The position numbers and the translations under genes are program-made. DNA of 52,589 bases, from contig CAZTHL010000018.1 of the NCBI GenBank assembly GCA_964613585.1, positions 1 to 52,589 on the forward strand, in the 5' to 3' direction. The DNA comes from CAZTHL01 sp964613585 (GTDB taxonomy: Bacteria > Pseudomonadota > Alphaproteobacteria > DSM-16000 > Inquilinaceae). How positions within the stretch are numbered: position 1 is the first letter of the stretch; each line of letters begins with the position of its first letter. Shown one piece after another: positions 1 to 7,146 of the stretch. Under the pieces are notes generated by a model. The model was not told where the DNA came from. It saw only the letters and a list, made by a program, of their open reading frames with translations, and ran no database searches.

Positions 1-63
1 CTAGGTAACGGCGGCGGTCGCCGGGCACCGCCATGCTGCTCCCCGTTCGAAGGGGACGCAGCC

Positions 64-672
64 ATGCCGGCCGACAAGGATCCTTCCCAGGCGGACGGTC
101 CCGACGCGTCCCTCGAGGAGTTCTGGCGCAGGAGCCTCGACCGCCTGATGAGTCATGCCCGCCGCTTCGCCGATGGTCGCGACGAGGTCGCCGAGGAGTT
201 CGTCGCCGCCGCCATGGTCAAGATCCTGGCCTATCTGCGCAGCGGGGGAGGGCCGGTGGGCGACATCGAGTCCCTCGCCTTCGTCACGCTCCCTCACGTC
301 GTGTTCGATCACTGGCGGCAGCGCCGGCGCGAGGCGCAGTGCCTGGCCGCGGCGATGGAGCTGAAGGACGAGGAGGCCTCCGAGGCCGGTACCCCGGAGG
401 CGATCATCCAGGCCCGGCACAGCTACCGACAGGTCCTTGAGAGCCTCGCCGCGGAGACCGGGGACAACCGGGAGCTGTTCCATAAACGCTTCATCCAGGA
501 GCTGTCCTACACCGAGATCGCCCGGGAGCTCGATGTCAGCGAGGCCCTCGTGCGCAAGCGCGTGCAAACGCTGCGCCGTCGGCTGCGCGCGTCGGTCGAC
601 CGCGAAAACGCCGCTTCCCCCGTCACAGCCACCGCGCCGCGACGTCCTTTAAAGGGACCGAGACGGTACTGA
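64..672 (+). CDS. RNA polymerase sigma factor (ECF/sigma-70 like) of the R-body locus
   Basis: A 202-residue sigma-70-like protein, expected to direct RNA polymerase to a small set of promoters. Residues about 20-95 fit a region 2 helix bundle (DEVAEEF, then FDHWRQRRREA). Residues about 145-190 fit region 4 with a helix-turn-helix (LSYTEIARELDVSEALVRKRV followed by an Arg-rich helix). The length is typical of ECF-type factors. ATG 64 follows AAGGGGA at a good distance. The next gene, a RebB, starts 8 bp after the stop, so the two are probably co-transcribed. Sigma factors beside reb genes are known in other proteobacteria, so control of this R-body locus is the likely role (inference). No anti-sigma gene is seen in the window, and the target promoter motif was not identified. 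Confidence 0.85.
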   Translation: MPADKDPSQADGPDASLEEFWRRSLDRLMSHARRFADGRDEVAEEFVAAAMVKILAYLRSGGGPVGDIESLAFVTLPHVVFDHWRQRRREAQCLAAAMELKDEEASEAGTPEAIIQARHSYRQVLESLAAETGDNRELFHKRFIQELSYTEIARELDVSEALVRKRVQTLRRRLRASVDRENAASPVTATAPRRPLKGPRRY

Positions 673-680
673 ACAAGGGC

Positions 681-920
681 ATGCCCATGGCCGACGATCC
701 CACGGTGAATGCGCAGATCACCGACGCGGTGACCCAGACGAACGTGAAGGTCGTCGGGGAGGCGCCGGCCCATTCGCTGGGCACGCTCTACCAGATGTCG
801 ACGCACGCCGCCGGTCTGTCCATGCAGAACGCCGTGCAGAGCCAGCAGAGCCTCAACCAGATCTCCAACGCCGCGGTGGCCGCGGCGGTCAAGGAGATCA
901 TCAAGCTGACCGCCAGCTAG
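681..920 (+). CDS. rebB: Short RebB-family R-body protein
   Basis: A 79-residue (77 from the second ATG at 687) member of the RebB/killing-trait family, the structural subunits of R-bodies: large coiled protein ribbons that unroll in response to pH. The hallmark segment is near the N-terminus: QITDAVTQTNVKVVGEAPA, followed by LGTLYQM and a Gln/Asn/Ala-rich helix. Compared with the two paralogues at 4639 and 5040 it lacks the C-terminal half (the IYSxDTTAGAGATEK region), so it may have a different assembly role. It lies directly behind the sigma factor and 54 bp before the long RebB-like gene. Family assignment is secure; the exact role in the ribbon is not known. Confidence 0.85.
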   Translation: MPMADDPTVNAQITDAVTQTNVKVVGEAPAHSLGTLYQMSTHAAGLSMQNAVQSQQSLNQISNAAVAAAVKEIIKLTAS

Positions 921-974
921 CGCCGGACCGCGCCGGCACACCCGCACCCCCAGCGCTGATCATCGGGAGGCATC

Positions 975-1643
975 ATGGCCGGAGACGACGACAAGGCCGA
1001 CACCCCCGCGCAGGGCGATCCGCCCGGCACGCCGGGCGCGGCAGGCGGACCGGACCGAAGCGCGCGGGACGAGGGCGGGGCGGCCGGGCCGTCGCCGGCC
1101 GACGATGCCGCGAGGCCGCCGTCCATGCCTTCCACGCCACTGCAGACCTATCGTCGGCGCCTGATGCAGCAGAGCGGCGGCCCCGCCGCGGCCGGCGCCG
1201 CCTTGGCGGCGGCCGGCGCGGAGCCCGCTCAAGCCTCGTTCCCTGCGCTCACCAGCCAGATCGTTCAGGCGGTCGAGTTCACGAACGACGAGACGGCGAG
1301 CGCGGCGCCGACGCTGATCGCGACGCCGGCCGACGCCATGATCACCCAGGCCGCCGGTCTCGCCGCCCAGTCGTCGGCTCACTATTACGATGGTATGACA
1401 AAGCTGGTGATGGCGAGCCAGTCGGTGATGCTGCAGAAGCTGACCGAGGACCTGAGCCAGGAGAAGCTGCCGCAGGCGGCCGAGCAGGCGGTCGGCATCG
1501 CCGTGACCGAGCTGCTGCTGGCCGGCGCCATGGCTGTGGCCGCCGCCGGCGGCGCCATGGAGGCGGAATCCGCCAGCTTCTCGATCGACAAGATCAACCA
1601 GGCCGTCAAGACCCTGATGGCCACGACGACGTCGGGCCAATAG
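975..1643 (+). CDS. Long, divergent RebB-like protein with disordered N-terminal extension
   Basis: A 222-residue protein. Residues 1-85 are low-complexity, rich in Gly, Pro, Ala and Asp, and probably disordered. From about residue 88 the sequence resembles the Reb pattern but diverges: FPALTSQIVQAVEFTNDE in place of the usual ITDAVTQxNVKVVGEAP, then AQSSAHYYDGMTKLVMASQ in the Gln/Ala helix. The C-terminal half (residues 160-222) is Ala-rich and helical, ending SIDKINQAVKTLMATTTSGQ. ATG 975 sits behind GGGAGG. It is flanked by a clear rebB and the unknown 526-residue gene on the same strand. It could be a minor R-body subunit or an adaptor between the ribbon and another protein. Membership of the Reb superfamily is an inference from pattern and context. 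Confidence 0.6.
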   Translation: MAGDDDKADTPAQGDPPGTPGAAGGPDRSARDEGGAAGPSPADDAARPPSMPSTPLQTYRRRLMQQSGGPAAAGAALAAAGAEPAQASFPALTSQIVQAVEFTNDETASAAPTLIATPADAMITQAAGLAAQSSAHYYDGMTKLVMASQSVMLQKLTEDLSQEKLPQAAEQAVGIAVTELLLAGAMAVAAAGGAMEAESASFSIDKINQAVKTLMATTTSGQ

Positions 1644-1672
1644 CTGGCCACGGCCAAACTGGAGATCGTACC

Positions 1673-3253
1673 ATGCCGCTTGATGTGACCGACAATTGCC
1701 AATGGATCACCGGCACCGACGTTGAACTGTACAAGGGTAGGATCCGCCAGGTCGACGCCCATTACTGTTCCCTCTTTACCGCTAAGTTCATGGAGTGGGG
1801 AAAGGCCAACGCGGTGATCAAGCAGATGAAGGACCCAACCGATCCCATTGATAGCGTGATCAAGTACGCTCAAGAGAAATCGGGCTTTTCGGATTGCCAA
1901 AGCCTGCTCAAGCAGCAGGAGGCGCTGTCGAAGCTGGTCGTCTACGCCGAAAACCCTCTCTCGGTTGGAGATTTCTTCAGCTATCTTGCGGATTTTTTGG
2001 CGAGCTGGTACAGTATTCATGTACGCGGTAATGAGGAACATACCGGAGAAAAATGGTCCCAGATTCTGAAAGGGATTGGTGGCTGGCAGGCACAATTCAA
2101 GGACAATCAAGCATTCTGGAAGCAAACAAATCGGATTCGTGTCAAGAGAGATGACTTCAGAACCGGTTATCCGTCTCTTGGAATGGTCAAATTTTACTTG
2201 CCGCCCGATGATGTTTTAGGGTGTATAGATCGCCTTCTCGGCTACTACGAAATGGCTGACATATCGGGAACAACGCCGGGTGCGGTCATTGCCTATCGTC
2301 TCCTTACCGATCTGTGCCATGAAGATTATGGGATCATTGCCAAAGACAAAATTACCGAAACAGCAGAAGTATTAAACAATTTTAAGTCGAATCTCATATC
2401 AGATATTACAACGGGTCGCGCTTTCGTTTCAGTCGCAGCGATGATTGCCCAGATGCATCACTCAGTTCCTGAGGTGATGATGGCCCTGAACTTGATTCCT
2501 CGGGAAGCAAGAGTGCCAGAACAAGAAAACCAAGATCAAGAACAGGTCATTTATTCTCCATTTCTTACCAATCGGAAGTTTTTTTCCGATAATTATAAAG
2601 GACTCATCCAAGAATGGCTGAAGAGTCGAGCAACCAGCCTTGGTTATTCCGGGGAGGGGAACAACGTTGGCCGCGCCTTGCTGATTTTTCAGGATATTTT
2701 CCAGATGCCGGACAAGCCGGATGATGCAAATGAAATCGGTTTGATTGTTGAGTATACAATACCCGAAAATCACAACCCCACACCAAACGAATTTGGTGAC
2801 TTGTTTTACAACCAGTTCGTCAATCTCTTGAACGGAACCTGGCGAGGTCCGGCAATCCCGCTTGAGCAGGTGTCGACCTTTCTTGGTAATGAGCTGATCT
2901 TCAAGGGGCTGAAATCAATGGAAGTCGACAATCCGGTATTTTGTGCGCTGAAAAATCAGTTCCCGTATTACACAGACAAGACCAGACCCGATAACGTGGA
3001 AGCTTTGTGGAGAAATTTTGGATTTGCGACACCGTCAACGCTTCGAGCGATACAGGGGGTGAAGGTGTACGACAAGATGTTGCCGCCGCCGCAGGACAAC
3101 TTCGATCTCGTGACAATTCCGCACGGTTCGGCCGTCCCATCGACCGGGCAGGCGACCTCCGCCGCCGCGCCCTCGGGATCGCCCCTGGCCGGCATTGACA
3201 CGGCCACGCTGGAGAAGGCGCTGGCCATCATCCACCTGCTGGAAGGGCGATAG
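1673..3253 (+). CDS. R-body-locus protein of unknown family, AT-rich gene
   Basis: A 526-residue protein I cannot assign to a family. It begins MPLDVTDNCQWITG and looks soluble: no signal peptide, no clear membrane segment, many aromatic and charged residues (for example WYSIHVRGNEEH and FWKQTNRIRVKRDDF). A short Pro/Ser/Ala linker (about residues 480-508) leads to a final helix, LEKALAIIHLLEGR. Composition changes along the gene: about 1960-3060 is visibly AT-rich with many A/T third positions, while both ends return to the local GC-rich style. That suggests a transferred or fast-evolving central part. It is 29 bp after the divergent RebB-like gene and upstream of the small helical pair. It may be an R-body cargo, toxin or assembly factor (inference only). 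Confidence 0.75.
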   Translation: MPLDVTDNCQWITGTDVELYKGRIRQVDAHYCSLFTAKFMEWGKANAVIKQMKDPTDPIDSVIKYAQEKSGFSDCQSLLKQQEALSKLVVYAENPLSVGDFFSYLADFLASWYSIHVRGNEEHTGEKWSQILKGIGGWQAQFKDNQAFWKQTNRIRVKRDDFRTGYPSLGMVKFYLPPDDVLGCIDRLLGYYEMADISGTTPGAVIAYRLLTDLCHEDYGIIAKDKITETAEVLNNFKSNLISDITTGRAFVSVAAMIAQMHHSVPEVMMALNLIPREARVPEQENQDQEQVIYSPFLTNRKFFSDNYKGLIQEWLKSRATSLGYSGEGNNVGRALLIFQDIFQMPDKPDDANEIGLIVEYTIPENHNPTPNEFGDLFYNQFVNLLNGTWRGPAIPLEQVSTFLGNELIFKGLKSMEVDNPVFCALKNQFPYYTDKTRPDNVEALWRNFGFATPSTLRAIQGVKVYDKMLPPPQDNFDLVTIPHGSAVPSTGQATSAAAPSGSPLAGIDTATLEKALAIIHLLEGR

Positions 3254-3329
3254 TCTTATCTGCCTGCTCCCGACATGCATGCATCCGCCGGAGCGGCGTT
3301 CCTGCGACACCCCGCTGCAAGGATGGGTC

Positions 3330-3698
3330 ATGAAGCAGCAGCTTGAGAAGGTGCGCCAGGAGGTCGACCGCCTGCTGAGCCAGCACCTGGCCGACTGGTC
3401 GCACGCGGTGGCGTCCCAGACGGCTGACGCGGCGGCGGACCTGTCGCCCTATGTCGAGATCGCCGCCCAGCTCTGCACCGCCCGCCAGGCGCTGGAGGCG
3501 GCGCGTGTCGCTCGCCTCGCCGTTCGCGACGAGCCGGTGGAGAGCGGGGTCGACATGGGAGAGGCCTTCGTTGAGGAGGACACCACGGTGCTGGACGAGG
3601 AGACCGTGAGCCGCCGCGTCCGCACCACGATCGAGGACGTCTACGAGGTGGACGCCGACAGCTCCGGGAGGAAGCGTGATGACCGTGGCCGCAAGTGA
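3330..3698 (+). CDS. Small acidic helical protein of the R-body locus
   Basis: A 122-residue protein of no recognised family. ATG 3330 follows AAGGA at the right distance, so I prefer it to an upstream in-frame start that would overlap the preceding gene. The N-terminal half is predicted helical (KQQLEKVRQEVDRLLSQHL, then LCTARQALEAARVARLA). The middle is strongly acidic (GEAFVEEDTTVLDEETV) and the end is charged. Its last 20 bases overlap the start of the next gene, which points to translational coupling and a joint function. No catalytic motif is visible. Confidence 0.65.
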   Translation: MKQQLEKVRQEVDRLLSQHLADWSHAVASQTADAAADLSPYVEIAAQLCTARQALEAARVARLAVRDEPVESGVDMGEAFVEEDTTVLDEETVSRRVRTTIEDVYEVDADSSGRKRDDRGRK

Positions 3699-4299
3699 CC
3701 CGCTGCAGGCCTTGCAGCAGTTGGCCGAGTCCTTCACGGGACGTCCGCTCACGGAGGGGGAGCGGGCGATCCTGGGACAATGGGCTCGGCAGAATCTCGG
3801 CCCCACCCTCGCGGGACAGGCGGGACAGGCCGACGCACGCGACGCGGTCGAGCAGGGCGTCGAGCAGTCGGCCGCTGCGCTGCGCCGGACCGAGCAGACC
3901 ATTCGCGACAACCAGACCCAGACGGCCTCGGCCATCCAGTCCGCCCTGCAGGCGGTGCGCAAGGCGGCGGAGGACGCCAAGCAGGCGGTGGAGACCGAGG
4001 AGAAGGCGATCCTCGAGGTCATCCAGCGGGCGCGAAGCCTGGGCGAGCTGCGCGAGACCGGCCGCATGGCGGGCGCCGACAGCATCACGCCGGGCAGCCA
4101 CATGGCGATTCACCAGATCGGCAACCGGCTCGAGGTTCTGATCACCCAGCAGGTGAGCCAGGAGATCGGCCTCCGGATGAAGGAGGTCGAGGCGATGACC
4201 GCCCGCCGGCTCAACGAGATGGAGCAGCGCGTCGAGCAGGCCGTGCAGGTGGCCACCGGCCGGGCCGGCCCGCCGCCGGCCGAGCCGGGAGGCGCCTGA
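3679..4299 (+). CDS. Coiled-coil protein of the R-body locus
   Basis: A 206-residue protein of unknown family. ATG 3679 is preferred because GGGAGGA lies just upstream; GTG 3676 would add one residue. Residues about 55-125 have a long heptad-like pattern rich in Gln, Ala and Glu (VEQSAAALRRTEQTIRDNQ, then ALQAVRKAAEDAKQAVETEE), which is coiled-coil-like. A second helical stretch at about 150-195 (EIGLRMKEVEAMTARRLNE) precedes a Pro/Gly-rich tail. No signal peptide or membrane segment is seen. It overlaps the previous gene by 20 bp. A structural or scaffold role in building the R-body is possible, but the sequence alone does not show it. Confidence 0.65.
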   Translation: MTVAASDPLQALQQLAESFTGRPLTEGERAILGQWARQNLGPTLAGQAGQADARDAVEQGVEQSAAALRRTEQTIRDNQTQTASAIQSALQAVRKAAEDAKQAVETEEKAILEVIQRARSLGELRETGRMAGADSITPGSHMAIHQIGNRLEVLITQQVSQEIGLRMKEVEAMTARRLNEMEQRVEQAVQVATGRAGPPPAEPGGA

Positions 4300-4638
4300 T
4301 CTCCGCCCAGGGCGTGGATCCGGGTCCTCATGGCGGCGAGCCACGGCGCGTCCGGGCGGCGCAGGGCTGGCGGGCGCGCCCCGGCCCGGCCGACGAGCCA
4401 TCGTGTCGGCTCGGCCGGATCGCATGCGCAGGCGCAGACACCCGTCCGGGCTGCCCGGGCGGCGTCCAGCGACGTCTCGCCGAACCGACAGGCTATGGGC
4501 GGTGCCGGGCTTTTCGACACCGCGACGGTGACGCTGCCGAAAGCGTCGGGCAGGGCACGATCGGTTCACACACGGCCGCCAGGACCGTCTTTATCGAGGC
4601 GTACTCAACGCCACGCACACATCTGCTAGGAGACGACG
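4300..4638 (+). other. Gap between R-body sub-operons
   Basis: These 339 bp between the coiled-coil gene and the tandem rebB pair hold no convincing gene. Open frames crossing the gap look like shadows. The size suggests a separate promoter for the rebB pair, possibly one used by the local sigma factor, but I could not identify a clear motif. The ribosome site for the next gene is CTAGGAGACGACG before ATG 4639. Confidence 0.4.
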
Positions 4639-4968
4639 ATGGCATTCCCGACTTCGGTCAACGATCAGGTCACCGACGCCGTTACCCAGTCCAACGTCAA
4701 GGTGGTTGGCGAGGCCCCGGCCATGGCGCTGGGCACCATCTACCAGACCATGGCGCACTCGACCGGGATTCTGTTCGAGAACGCTGTGGCCGCGCAGCAG
4801 CAGCAGAACACCCTGGCGATCGCCGCGTCGAACCAGGGCGTCATGCAGATCTACAGCCTCGACACCACGGCCGGCGCCGGCGCCACCGAGAAGGTCGCCC
4901 AGACCGGCGTGTCCGACAACCTGACGAGCCTGCTGACGGTGCTGAACGCGTTCAAGAAGAGCTCGTGA
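4639..4968 (+). CDS. rebB: RebB-family R-body structural protein, first tandem copy
   Basis: A 109-residue RebB-family protein. The N-terminal hallmark is VTDAVTQSNVKVVGEAPAMA, followed by LGTIYQTMAHSTGILFENAV, a Gln-rich stretch (AAQQQQNTLAIAAS) and the C-terminal block GVMQIYSLDTTAGAGATEKV. It ends in LTSLLTVLNAFKKSS. Length and order match full-length RebB-type subunits, which assemble into the R-body ribbon in the cytoplasm. The next gene, 71 bp downstream, is a close paralogue. A strong ribosome site (AGGAGA) precedes the ATG, fitting high expression. Confidence 0.9.
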   Translation: MAFPTSVNDQVTDAVTQSNVKVVGEAPAMALGTIYQTMAHSTGILFENAVAAQQQQNTLAIAASNQGVMQIYSLDTTAGAGATEKVAQTGVSDNLTSLLTVLNAFKKSS

Positions 4969-5039
4969 TCGGCGCCGCCCGGCCGGACGGCGCCTACCGT
5001 CGCCGGCCTTCCTTACGATCCTCGCGAAGGAGGTCCTGA

Positions 5040-5390
5040 ATGGCCTTTCCAACCGCCCTGAACAGCCAGGTCACCGACGCCGTCTCACAATCCGATGTGA
5101 AGGTGGTCGGCGAGGCTCCGGCCATGGGCATGAGCTCGATCTATCAGACCATGGCCCATTCCACGGGCATCCTGTTCGCCAATGCGGTCTCCGGCCAGCA
5201 GCAGATGGGCACGCTGGCCCTGGCATCGTCGAACCAGGGGGTCATGCAGATCTACAGCATGGACACCACGGCCGGCGCCGGAGCGACGGAGAAGATCGCC
5301 CAGTCCGGCGTCGCCGACAATCTGACCAGCCTGCTCACCGTTCTGAAGTCGCTTGGGCCTCAGGAGCCGACCACCTCGGGCCTCATTTGA
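5040..5390 (+). CDS. rebB: RebB-family R-body structural protein, second tandem copy
   Basis: A 116-residue RebB-family protein, very similar to its neighbour at 4639: VTDAVSQSDVKVVGEAPAMG, IYQTMAHSTGILFANAV, GVMQIYSMDTTAGAGATEKI, LTSLLTVLKSL. It differs mainly in the short C-terminal tail (GPQEPTTSGLI). The pair looks like a tandem duplication with both copies kept intact. Known R-bodies need more than one Reb protein, so both may be subunits of one ribbon. ATG 5040 follows GAAGGAGG. The gene is the last of the locus and a strong hairpin follows 8 bp after its stop. Confidence 0.9.
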   Translation: MAFPTALNSQVTDAVSQSDVKVVGEAPAMGMSSIYQTMAHSTGILFANAVSGQQQMGTLALASSNQGVMQIYSMDTTAGAGATEKIAQSGVADNLTSLLTVLKSLGPQEPTTSGLI

Positions 5391-5398
5391 TGCCCAAT

Positions 5399-5426
5399 AG
5401 CGCGGGGAGCCTTGGCTCCCCGCGCT
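5399..5426 (+). terminator. Terminator-like hairpin closing the R-body locus
   Basis: A perfect inverted repeat, AGCGCGGGGAGCC (5399-5411) and GGCTCCCCGCGCT (5414-5426), directly after the last rebB stop. It would form a 12-bp GC-rich stem with a 4-base loop. No T-run follows, as is common in GC-rich genomes, so the terminator role is likely rather than certain. Confidence 0.65.
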
Positions 5427-5635
5427 CTGTCCCGTGACGGGCGCCGGAGCGCGCGCTCAAGCCCGGGGCAGACATCCTTCCCGGGTCCGCGCGCGCCGCG
5501 CGGATCCGGGACGGGCCCGGGCAGGGTCGATCTCCGCTCCGGGGTCCCCGGCCTGAACAGCCGATCGTCCGTTCCTTAGCCTGGGGAACCACCATCGCCG
5601 TCCGGCCGTTCGCAACGCGTTCGCATTACCGCTGC

Positions 5636-5715
5636 AAGGCGTCGGCCCGGCAAGGCGTCGGCCCGGCAAGGCGTCGGCCCGGCAAGGCGTCGGCCCGGCG
5701 CTTTGGCGGCCCGGC
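5636..5715. repeat. 16-bp tandem repeat, four perfect copies plus one degenerate
   Basis: The unit AAGGCGTCGGCCCGGC occurs four times without change (5636-5651, 5652-5667, 5668-5683, 5684-5699). A fifth, degenerate 16-base unit (GCTTTGGCGGCCCGGC) occupies 5700-5715. The array ends 18 bp before the start of the sugar dehydrogenase gene and fills part of the 340-bp gap after the R-body locus. It has no spacers, so it is not a CRISPR array. Confidence 0.9.
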
Positions 5716-5733
5716 GAGGCGGAGGCTTCAGGC

Positions 5734-6879
5734 ATGCGCTGCATTCTTGTTGGGACCCTGGTTCTGTTTGCCGTCACCACGCTGACGGCGACGCCGGGCT
5801 CGCCCCGGGCCCAGCCGGCGCCGGGCGAGGTCGAGAGCGTGCTGACCTCGGCCGGGCCGATCTCGGTGCGCGACGTGACCGGCGGGCTCGAGCACCCCTG
5901 GGGCGTGGCGGTCCTGCCCGACGGGCGCATGCTGGTCACCGAGCGGCCCGGGCGCCTCCGCATCGTCGAGCCCGGCGGCTCGATGTCGGATCCGCTGGCC
6001 GGCGTACCGGAGGTGTTCGCGCAAGGCCAGGGCGGCTTGCTCGACGTCGCGGTCGGCCCCGACGTCGCGGAGACCGGCCGCGTCTACCTGTCCTTCGCCG
6101 AGCCGGGCGAGGGCGGCGCCTCGACCGCGCTCGGCCGCGGCCGCCTCGCCGACGACCGGATCGAGGACTTCACGGTCATCTTCCGCCAGGAGCCCAAGGT
6201 GCCGGGGCCGAACCATTTCGGCACGCGGATCGTCTTCGCCCCCGACGGCACCCTGTTCCTGACCCTGGGCGAGCGCTTCAAGTTCGATCCGGCGCAGGAT
6301 CTGTCGAACCATCTGGGCACCATCGTGCACCTGAACCCGGATGGCAGCGTGCCGGAGGACAACCCCTTTGTCGGCCGCGCGGACGCCGAGCCGGAGATCT
6401 GGTCCTACGGTCACCGCAACATCGAGGCGGCGGCGATCGACCCCGAGACCGGCGCGCTGTGGATCGCCGAGATGGGCCCGCTCGGCGGCGACGAGCTGAA
6501 CCAGCCCGAGGCCGGTGGCAATCACGGCTGGCCGGTGGTGAGCTGGGGCATGCACTACGACGGCACCGACATTCCCGACCCGCCGACCCGTCCGGACTTC
6601 GCCGATGCGGTCCGTCACTGGTCGCCGGTGATCTCGCCCTCGGGCATGATCTTCTACACGGGCGCGCTGTTCCCGGAGTGGCAGGGCAGCGCCTTCATCG
6701 GCGGACTGAGCGCGCACGAGCTGGTGCGCGTGGCCATCGACGGCCGCGCCGTCGTCGAGGAGGAGCGCATCCCGCTGCCGACGCGGATCCGCGACGTGGC
6801 CGAGGGGCCGGACGGCGCGCTCTACGTGCTGACCGACGAGGCCGACGGCCACCTCTGGCGGATCGTGCCGCTGGGGTGA
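5734..6879 (+). CDS. PQQ-dependent sugar dehydrogenase (soluble aldose dehydrogenase family)
   Basis: A 381-residue exported protein of the GSDH/YliI six-bladed beta-propeller family, which oxidises aldose sugars in the periplasm with pyrroloquinoline quinone. Residues 1-28 form a signal peptide (MRCILVGTLVLFAVTT, cleavage near PRAQPAP). Family landmarks follow in order: LEHPWGVAVLPDGRMLVTERPG, GGLLDVAVGPDV, an NHFGTRIVFAPDGTLFLTLG block, SYGHRNIEAAAIDPETGALW, EMGPLGGDELNQPEAGGNHGWP and SPSGMIFYTG. Full length for the family. It stands alone between the R-body locus and the convergent phosphate transporter. No PQQ synthesis genes are present in the window. Confidence 0.9.
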   Translation: MRCILVGTLVLFAVTTLTATPGSPRAQPAPGEVESVLTSAGPISVRDVTGGLEHPWGVAVLPDGRMLVTERPGRLRIVEPGGSMSDPLAGVPEVFAQGQGGLLDVAVGPDVAETGRVYLSFAEPGEGGASTALGRGRLADDRIEDFTVIFRQEPKVPGPNHFGTRIVFAPDGTLFLTLGERFKFDPAQDLSNHLGTIVHLNPDGSVPEDNPFVGRADAEPEIWSYGHRNIEAAAIDPETGALWIAEMGPLGGDELNQPEAGGNHGWPVVSWGMHYDGTDIPDPPTRPDFADAVRHWSPVISPSGMIFYTGALFPEWQGSAFIGGLSAHELVRVAIDGRAVVEEERIPLPTRIRDVAEGPDGALYVLTDEADGHLWRIVPLG

Positions 6880-7120
6880 GCGGCACGAAGGCCCTTCATC
6901 GGCAAGGCCGGCTCGCGCGCCGGTGATCGTCATCCCGTTCACGGGCCGGCCCCCTTGAGACGGACGCTCTATGCCGGAGTCCTGATGCCGGAGTCCCGGA
7001 CCAGGATGGTCAAGACCGTAGCACCTTGGTCTGGAAGTCCTGTCGCTTCCTGCACGCTTGCCTGTTGAAGGCGGGGCGACCGATCGGGTGGAGGTGGCGG
7101 CTATGGTGGGCGGCAGGAAC

Positions 7121-7146
7121 CCTATTCCACTGTCCTATTCCACTGT
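7121..7146. repeat. 13-bp direct duplication at the stop codon of the second pstS
   Basis: CCTATTCCACTGT occurs twice in tandem (7121-7133 and 7134-7146). The second copy contains the stop codon and last codons of the minus-strand pstS gene. A short slipped-strand duplication would explain it; it does not change the protein. Confidence 0.85.

Noticed and set aside
5636..5715. Possible CRISPR array
   Set aside because: Units are only 16 bp, directly adjacent without spacers, and no cas genes are in the window.
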